A stretch of DNA of 64,000 nucleotides from Cordia subcordata. Its lineage: Eukaryota > Streptophyta > Magnoliopsida > Boraginales > Cordiaceae. The stretch spans positions 13,577,001 to 13,641,000 of the forward strand of contig JAPTOF010000006.1 of the NCBI GenBank assembly GCA_028554755.1, read 5' to 3'. Shown here one piece after another: positions 58,201 to 64,000 of this stretch. Position numbers and translations under genes: made by a program. The notes under the pieces were generated by a model, which was given only the letters and a program-made list of their open reading frames with translations, did no database searches and was not told where the DNA came from. Within the stretch, counting starts at the first letter, position 1. Each line of letters begins with the position of its first letter.

Positions 58201-59039
58201 GTTCTCTTGTCATGAAAATCACAGGCAACAAATTATCCAAATATCAAAACTTGCAGGTACATTCAACGATGCCATATCATTCCTCGTGTGTTGCTCATTA
58301 CAGTAACAAAATGATAAACTAACAAGCTCTGTCATTTGCCAAAAAGCACCTCGAACTAACTTAGTAAATCAAACAGAAAGGCTCAAATCGCGGATTTTCA
58401 ATCTGAATTCAAACACTAAAGCGAAAAATCTTCATAACAACGGACATAACACAGTGAGAAATAGTAAACAGTTAAGTCAACAAGAAAAAAGAACAGGATT
58501 GATCACAGAATAATAGAAAATCACGACAATAAATTAATCATTAGAAAGCCCTAGATCCAATCAAAAACATAAAAAACAAAAATTCCGTACACGAAACTCT
58601 CGCCATTCATGGAGTCCAAAAATTGGACAAGGACCCAATTTAGACCTAATTTACGCAAAATTGGCCTTGCATTCTTACAAAAACAAAATACGAGACATAA
58701 TCAGAAGAAATTAAAACCCTAGATCCAAATTTGCACCAATAGAAAGCAATAAATCCGTAAATTCTTAATAGCATTATCTATCAGCAGATCCAAAAAAGTT
58801 AAAGAAAATAATAATAACAACAAATAATTAAAAAATGAAGATTTTGTTTCTCTGAAGTGAAACGAAGAGTAGAATTCTGACCAAAAAAAGAAAGAAGAGT
58901 AGAAAAAGTGACTGCGTACGGTTTGAAAATCGCGAGGAGCAACGCCGGGGAGGTAGAAGCTGTGGGCCGATGAGATCAGCAACGATAACACCACGGCGAT
59001 TAAGGTTCCGGCGACCCGACCCGGGCTTCGGCGACCCAT
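55218..59039 (-). CDS. TMN: Transmembrane 9 superfamily member (TMN / endomembrane protein 70), 7 exons, 641 aa
   Basis: Nonaspanin-family protein of Golgi/endosomal membranes, thought to act in trafficking of membrane proteins. Exons in gene order are 58920-59039, 57543-57707, 57329-57438, 57045-57153, 56843-56955, 56472-56622 and 55218-56375, all GT-AG, with consistent phase. A signal peptide (1-27) precedes the family's FYLPGVAP motif. The lumenal domain (28 to about 275) includes QLPYDYYYLNYCKP and FKVMYHKDPETDFARIVGFEV. The large last exon (residues 257-641) encodes nine membrane segments with family landmarks FGTMIALVCLWFGISVPLV, SCALYL-type and WWWRAYLTAG stretches. The C-terminus SSVKID carries the KXD/E signal known to hold TMN proteins in the Golgi. 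Length and sequence are closest, from memory, to the Arabidopsis TMN7-TMN10 group. Intact. Confidence 0.96.
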
Positions 59040-59100
59040 TTTGTTGATCCGGTTGTGTCGAGAGGAGAAGGCTAGTGAGCCGAGATAGTTTTGTTTGTGA

Positions 59101-59108
59101 ATATATAT
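59101..59108 (-). promoter_or_regulatory. Candidate TATA element of the TMN gene, abutting a MITE
   Basis: An ATATATAT tract lies 62-69 bases upstream of the TMN start codon on the minus strand and directly touches the end of the MITE at 59109. Spacing to the ATG leaves room for only a short leader. Role is inferred. Confidence 0.35.
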
Positions 59109-59335
59109 GGCTCGTTTAAATTGGTTTTTTTTTAAAAGTGTTTTTTTTAATAATTTTTTAAAAAATTATTTTTTTTAAAAGCTAAAATTTTTTATTTTTA
59201 AAAAAATTATATTTGAACTTTTTTAGAGTTTTAATTTTTTTAAAAATTAAATTAAATAATTATTATAAATTAAATATAATTTTTTTAAAAAAATACTTTT
59301 AAAAAAAAAAAAAAAACCAATTCAAACGAACTCAT
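59105..59335. mobile_element. MITE, GGGCTCGTTTGAATTGG family, copy C, in the TMN upstream region
   Basis: Left end TGGCTCGTTTAAATTGG, right end the reverse complement of GAGTTCGTTTGAATTGG. ATA flanks both sides. Internal AAATTAAATAATTATTATAA corresponds to the core of copies A and B. It begins about 70 bases upstream of the TMN start codon. Confidence 0.78.
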
Positions 59336-59337
59336 AC

Positions 59338-59650
59338 ACTCCCTCCGTCCCATTTTGAAGGTCCAATTTTAATATTTTTGACACGTATTTGCGCAATCAA
59401 CATTTTAAGTATTAATTTATTAAATGTTGGATTTCTTGTTGATTGGAAGTTGCCAAATTTAGAGTTTTGGGAATAATTCAACAATAACTCAATGTGCAAC
59501 ATTTAATCGGATGTCTAATTATACTGAATGGCTCGTAGCTCAATCTACAAATTTGTGTAAGTTAAAATCGAATGGAATCAGACGAGACTTCTTATTTTGG
59601 TACAAAAAATTGTGAAAATTGGACCTTCAAAAATGAAACGGGGGAAGCAT
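59338..59650. mobile_element. Stowaway-like (Tc1/mariner) MITE
   Basis: CACTCCCTCCGTCCCATTTT on the left is the widespread plant Stowaway terminus. The right end, reverse-complemented, is GCTTCCCCCGTTTCATTTTT. The next inner block GAAGGTCCAATTTT pairs with its inverse near 59620. TA lies next to the left end. It sits back-to-back with the MITE at 59109-59335. Confidence 0.8.
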
Positions 59651-59689
59651 TATTTTTGTTAGACAAAGGTCCCATTTTTCAAACGGTAG

Positions 59690-60200
59690 TCCATTCGCCA
59701 ACACTTAAAAAATTAAAAATAGTTTTTAGAGCTTTCAAATAGTTTTTTTTTTAACTTTAAAAATTTTAAGGTTTTATAAAAAAAAATTTAGTTTTACATT
59801 TTTATTGGCAATTCAATCATCTTTTCAATCTTTTTTGGTAATTCTATCCTCTTTTCAATTTCTCTGCTCACTCTTTATGTTTTCATTTTTCTTTCATAAT
59901 ATAAATTTAAAGCAACACCAATTTTATCCACATCAAAATATACTAAAGACCTTAAGTTTTATTCATCCATTTATTGATTTTCTTTGATGGTAAATTTTGA
60001 GCCTATTAAAAAAATACTTTTTGTAATATTGATATAAATAATTTATCAAAAATTAATTTGCTATGTTTTGATGATAAAATATTGTTATAGGAAATATATA
60101 TCTAACTTAAAATAAATCATCTTATTTTAATATTATCTTCTTCTTCTTCTTCAGCAGCTACTCAAACAATTATCCAAACAACTAGTTGCATTGAAAGACC
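59690..60200. repeat. Second copy of the 42.4-43.0 kb repeat family, ending in a (TTC)n microsatellite
   Basis: Contains TTTGGTAATTCTATCC, CACATCAAAATA, ATTTATCAAAAATTAATTTG and ATTGTTATAGGAAATATAT in the same order as the copy near 42.6-42.9 kb. It ends at TCTTCTTCTTCTTCTTCAGCAGC (60126-60148), followed by AACAACTAGTTGC, which resembles 47864-47875. Confidence 0.5.
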
Positions 60201-60380
60201 TGATAACAAATGATATTTAATTATTCACGATCCGCTGCCAAACTTATTCCAATTCCAAGAGCTCGGATCGAATCGGTATTGATTTTTAGTGCTACACAAC
60301 AAAAGGGAAAATACAGATTTTCACTCAATCAGTTCTGTAGTAGACTAGTAGTGGAGCATTTGTAGCATTAGTAAGAGATT

Positions 60381-61120
60381 TTAGAGCCAGTTTGGTTTTT
60401 TATTTTGGAGAGCCAAAATGATTTTTGCAACCTAAAAGTCCATCTTGAAAATTTGAGGGCGTTTAGTTTTCTATTTTAAGAGTTGGTCTGAGCCAATAGT
60501 CAACGGAATTTTGAGTTTAATAGAGAAGTAAAATTTTTAACTTCTCCTTTTGCAGTTTGCACAAGGAGTTTTAAAGACTTTTTAGACAAAAGTATCCTCA
60601 TTGTTCTAATTATTAATATTTCTTGAAATACAACTATAACTAAAAAATAATAAAATATAACAATTAAAAATAGAAATAAACATAAAAGTTTAAATTTAGT
60701 AAAAATTAAAATAATAAAAATTAATAAAATGTAATAATAAATAATTAAATCAATTCAATAATAAATAAAATAAATAAAAATATATTTTATTTAATAATGA
60801 CTTAATTATTAGTTAACTATAATTTATTTTAAAATTGTTCAAAGAAGTTAAAATATAGGCAAATAAAAAAAGTATATTATATAAAGCAAATAATAGTTTA
60901 TTATTAAAATTGTCAAAATGCCTCTTTTAGTAATTTAACAACCAACCGTCATTTTTAAATGTAAAGCCAAACATCATTTCATTTGATAAACATCCGTTTC
61001 ATATAAAAGTAAGCAAACATACTTCCATTTTCGCCAAAAGTCCCTTTAACCAAAAGTCCGTCTCTAAATTCTTTTTTTTACAAAAAAGTATTTTCAAACT
61101 AAAAACCAAACCAGCTCTTA
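60381..61120. mobile_element. PIF/Harbinger-like element (60384-61117), TTA target duplication
   Basis: Ends GAGCCAGTTTGGTTTTTT and (reverse complement) GAGCTGGTTTGGTTTTTAG enclose 734 bp of AT-rich non-coding sequence, with TTA on both sides (60381-60383, 61118-61120). Confidence 0.78.
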
Positions 61121-61199
61121 GTCACATATCACATTTGAACCAATCGAATTTTTTTTTTTAAACTACTAATAAGTTTGAGTTTCATTCATTTGAATCATG

Positions 61200-61524
61200 C
61201 TCTAAAGTAAGGGTGTTCATTAGGAAATTCTCATCCCAATTAACAAAATTTTTTGGGAATGGATTTTCTTCTGTTTTCTGTTCCAATTCCCAAATGGAGA
61301 ATCCAATTTTGGGAAAATAGAGAATGAGAAAAAACTATTGGGGATTGAAGAATCCCTAAACTCTTTTAAGAAAAGGGTTCAAAACTAATTCTACTACTAA
61401 CATGCCAGCTTTTTATATTATCAACTCAATTATTAACAAATTCTACTACTAAGTACTAATCGTGCTAAATAGATAAGAATATCATCATCAACTAAATAAA
61501 TCTAAATCTAAACTTCAAAATATA

Positions 61525-61559
<35 letters not shown>

Positions 61560-61947
61560 GATTTGAAGAACGAAGGTGAAGAGCAGAAGAGGGCAAGAAG
61601 TGTGATTTGTGAAGCTTTTAAACTCTGAAGCCCTAATTTATAATATATTTATATAAGAAAAAGGGTTAAAAAATTAACATATATTATATCTAATATATTA
61701 TAACAAATATGAGATATATATATATATATATATGATACATACATATATATAATTTTTTTAAAAAATTAGGTTTTAGGTTTTTCTTGAATTTTTTTTTATT
61801 TCGATCTCCAACCCATTTCTCGGAAATTTTCCCCCATCCCCAATATTTTTTCCCAATTTTTTGATTCCCCAAAAATAATTTTCCCATACTTAATTTTTTT
61901 GGTCAGAAATCGAGTTTCCCCAATAAGTGCACAACCCTACTCTAAAG
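61200..61947. mobile_element. hAT-type non-autonomous element (61208-61939), perfect 8-bp target duplication
   Basis: CTCTAAAG occurs exactly on both sides (61200-61207, 61940-61947). Ends TAAGGGTGTTCATTAGG and (reverse complement) TAGGGTTGTGCACTTATT form the termini. Inner arms repeat GGGAA(T/A)-type motifs around CCCAATT. No transposase. The intact duplication suggests relative youth. Confidence 0.87.
61526..61556. repeat. (AT)n microsatellite inside the 61208-61939 hAT-type element
   Basis: About 28 bases of pure AT; a second AT block lies at 61715-61733 within the same element. Confidence 0.9.
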
Positions 61948-62077
61948 AGAATTGTGTCTGAATATTTTATGCTCATTGTATGAGCTCTAGAATCAGAAAA
62001 AATTTCTTTACGATATTTTAAATGCAAATATAGTGCAGAAGAATAGAAGTTAGAGGAAAAGGACAATTGCGTCTTTG

Positions 62078-62282
62078 ACCTCGTTTAGATCGATTTTTTT
62101 TTTCCAATTTTTATGTAACTTTCGAAAAATTACTTTTGGAAGAAAGTAAAATTTTTGAACTTCTTCTCATAATTTCAAATTCATTCAAACCCATACCAAA
62201 TATTTATGGCAAGAGGATGTACTCTTTTATGAAAAAAAAACACTTTTTTATTAAATAATTAAAAAAAAGAGCCAATCAAGAC
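62078..62282. mobile_element. Possible diverged MITE related to the GGGCTCGTTTGAATTGG family
   Basis: CCTCGTTTAGATCGATTTTTT on the left and AAAAGAGCCAATCAAGACAAA on the right form a weak inverted pair around an AT-rich core containing ATATTTATGGCAAG. Divergence is high and the call is tentative. Confidence 0.35.
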
Positions 62283-63744
62283 AAACTTTTTCTCTTGCCC
62301 GAACTTCTTTCCCCGCTACTGGGATTTCGTTTTCTAAAACCATTTTTTCTCCTTCTGCTTCTTAAAGCAATGCAACTCGTCAACAAGATCTATTGCCCAC
62401 TGATAATAGCAACTACTTTAAATTGGTTAAAAGTAATTTAATTGTAATGTAGTTAAAAACAACAAGAGAAGACAATTTTTATTTTTCCAATTGTTTATAG
62501 ATCATTCTTAAATATCCTTTTCTGTGAACTTTTAAACAACTTACGTCAACCAACTTATAAACACCATGAAATCCCCTCTAATCGATACATGAGCAACTTA
62601 TAACCATTCGTAAACCCCCCTAATGTTTTATTGCACTTAATTCCATTCAAAAAGTTTTCTTTGCAAGTGGTATTTTCCCCATTCCATTTCTGTTTTTTTG
62701 TTCTCAGATTTCACCAATTGTATCTCATTCACTCCAAAATTATAAATTTTGTAGTAAAACAATATACACATGTTCCAAATCCATTTACACCTTCAAGTTT
62801 ATAAGCTTCGTAGTGCATGGAAGATTGTAGCCATAATGCCAACTAGGTAGAATGTCACCCTTACTAACGATTGTTCTTCATGTACAAAACACGATAAACC
62901 CACATTCACCTTGTTCATAACAAGCACAAAACATGTCGTTCACTTTTCCTCAACACAAACAACCGCGTATCATATATTTTCCTGCGGTTATCTTTCAGCA
63001 CAAAACCACCATCAGCTACACTGGAACGACAGAACACCAACACCACACCCCACCCCCCACCCTCCCCCCGGGGGGCGGCATGCAGTGGGCCGGAGAAGAG
63101 AATTTTTCGCTCGGGGTGGGTTATCATGGAGCAGGACCAAAAACACACATCGCACTTCCCGTTCGTGAGAACTGGACCATGGCCCAACTCCAAACAAGTT
63201 CAACTATTCCAGAACCCAGACAACCACTTAAGCAGTTCGCTCGCAAAGCAAAGGTCTAACTTGCATATATAAACTACCCATGGTATACGAATGTTATATA
63301 CAGTGGCCAGAAACATGCACTTGAATTACTTCTCAGAGAGCATTGTGAAAATGATCGGATTATCTCTACTGGATTTCCTTATAGACCCAATGGGGAGGTA
63401 ACGTAGGGGGATATACGGCAATGCAGACTGGAATTCAACTGGTAATCCAGGGTCATCCAAGATAATAAACGAGCAAAGCCATGAGCCACCCGACCGCCAG
63501 GTGCAAGAACCAGGGCAAGCAGGTAAATATAGAATGGGGTAAAAGGTAGAAATGAACAAGGGCAAACACATTAGAAACCGGAATCTACAGACATCCAGGG
63601 CCTATGCCATTAGCTTTGCTGCATTTAGTAAAGTTCAGGGCCCAAAAGGACTAAGAAGTCAGGTTTTTAAAGACTATGCCGATCATTCTCCATGAGAAAC
63701 TCAAGGTGCAAAAAAGATCGTAAAGTTACTGGATTGAAATGTAG
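62283..63744. other. Intergenic region plus probable 3' UTR of the right-edge minus-strand gene
   Basis: A GC-rich block at 63040-63110 includes CACCCCCCACCCTCCCCCCG and GGGGGGCGGCATGC, a near-palindromic C/G run. Several overlapping open frames there on both strands look like composition effects. No protein family recognised. Confidence 0.4.
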
Positions 63745-63840
63745 TTAGGATGCACATGTGAGCAAGTGATCCTTGAACTTATCCAGCTCAGAGAGAACCT
63801 CTTCTTCTGATCTGTAAATCAGGTCGATCATTCGCCAAAT
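63745..63840 (-). CDS. Terminal coding exon of an unidentified minus-strand gene (partial)
   Basis: On the minus strand, a T-rich acceptor ending TTTTTCTGCAG is followed by 31 codons and TAA. The peptide is IWRMIDLIYRSEEEVLSE followed by LDKFKDHLLTCAS. It is amphipathic and charged, as in a C-terminal helix. Synonymous-looking codon choice and the good splice site make it likely real. The preceding exons lie beyond the right edge, and 63841-64000 looks like intron. I do not recognise the protein. The 3' UTR probably extends leftwards to about 63270 or beyond. Confidence 0.6.
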   Translation of the reverse strand: MWRMIDLIYRSEEEVLSELDKFKDHLLTCAS

Positions 63841-64000
63841 CTGCAGAAAAACAAGTCGTGTCTTCAGTACAAGAAAAGGTGTATTAATCATCACATTGTG
63901 AAAACATGCATTCCCTCCCCAGCAGAGAGTAGGGACCTGTTTTCTTTCACGTAAATGATCTACCGAGAATCAAGATGAGAAATTAGACGAGTTGGGAAGC

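Noticed and set aside
62911..63259. Overlapping frames around the C/G run near 63.05 kb
   Set aside because: Four mutually overlapping frames on both strands, Pro/Gly-rich from base composition, no recognisable domain.
1..64000. tRNA, rRNA or known microRNA genes
   Set aside because: Reading for tRNA A/B boxes with cloverleaf arms and for well-known plant microRNA sequences found only the SINE promoters; a covariance-model scan could still find something missed by eye.

Overview
This window is nuclear DNA from a flowering plant, almost certainly a eudicot. It is AT-rich, its genes have GT-AG introns with T-rich acceptors, intergenic distances are long, and transposable-element debris is dense. 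The protein-coding genes are typical angiosperm families. I cannot name the species.

Layout. 1-23 kb holds no gene I can support. It contains a tRNA-derived SINE (1004-1273), a solo Ty3-type LTR with a 5-bp target duplication (2711-4065), a LINE RNase H remnant (6195-6630), several MITEs (10538, 12098, 12970, 21315, 22072), a 980-bp Mutator-like inverted-repeat element with a G-quadruplex core (13640-14619) and a hAT-type element (20195-20877). 23.3-30.5 kb carries a complete 19-exon beta-galactosidase gene of the BGAL1 type (GH35 plus a C-terminal SUEL lectin domain). 34.3-38.6 kb is a composite: a palindrome, a Copia-type LTR with primer-binding site, a plant-mobile-domain (MAIN-like) pseudogene with three TGA stops, and a broken copy of beta-galactosidase exons 7-9 with their introns. 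38.7-49.3 kb is a nested transposon cluster (hAT, MULE MITE, SINE, a LARD-like LTR element split by another LTR, and a large inverted repeat built of tandem units).

The gene-rich end starts at 49.5 kb. It has a six-exon gene for an uncharacterised single-pass membrane/coiled-coil protein (49558-53473, +), a seven-exon transmembrane-nine (TMN/nonaspanin) gene (55218-59039, -) whose upstream region is made of two back-to-back MITEs, more MITEs (59.3-62.3 kb), and the last coding exon of an unidentified minus-strand gene (63745-63840).

The genes do not form a pathway. The beta-galactosidase is a secreted cell-wall enzyme and the TMN is an endomembrane protein. The third complete gene is unassigned. 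The most informative story is how transposons have reshaped the locus, including duplication of an internal beta-galactosidase segment next to a mobile-domain pseudogene about 12 kb downstream of its parent.
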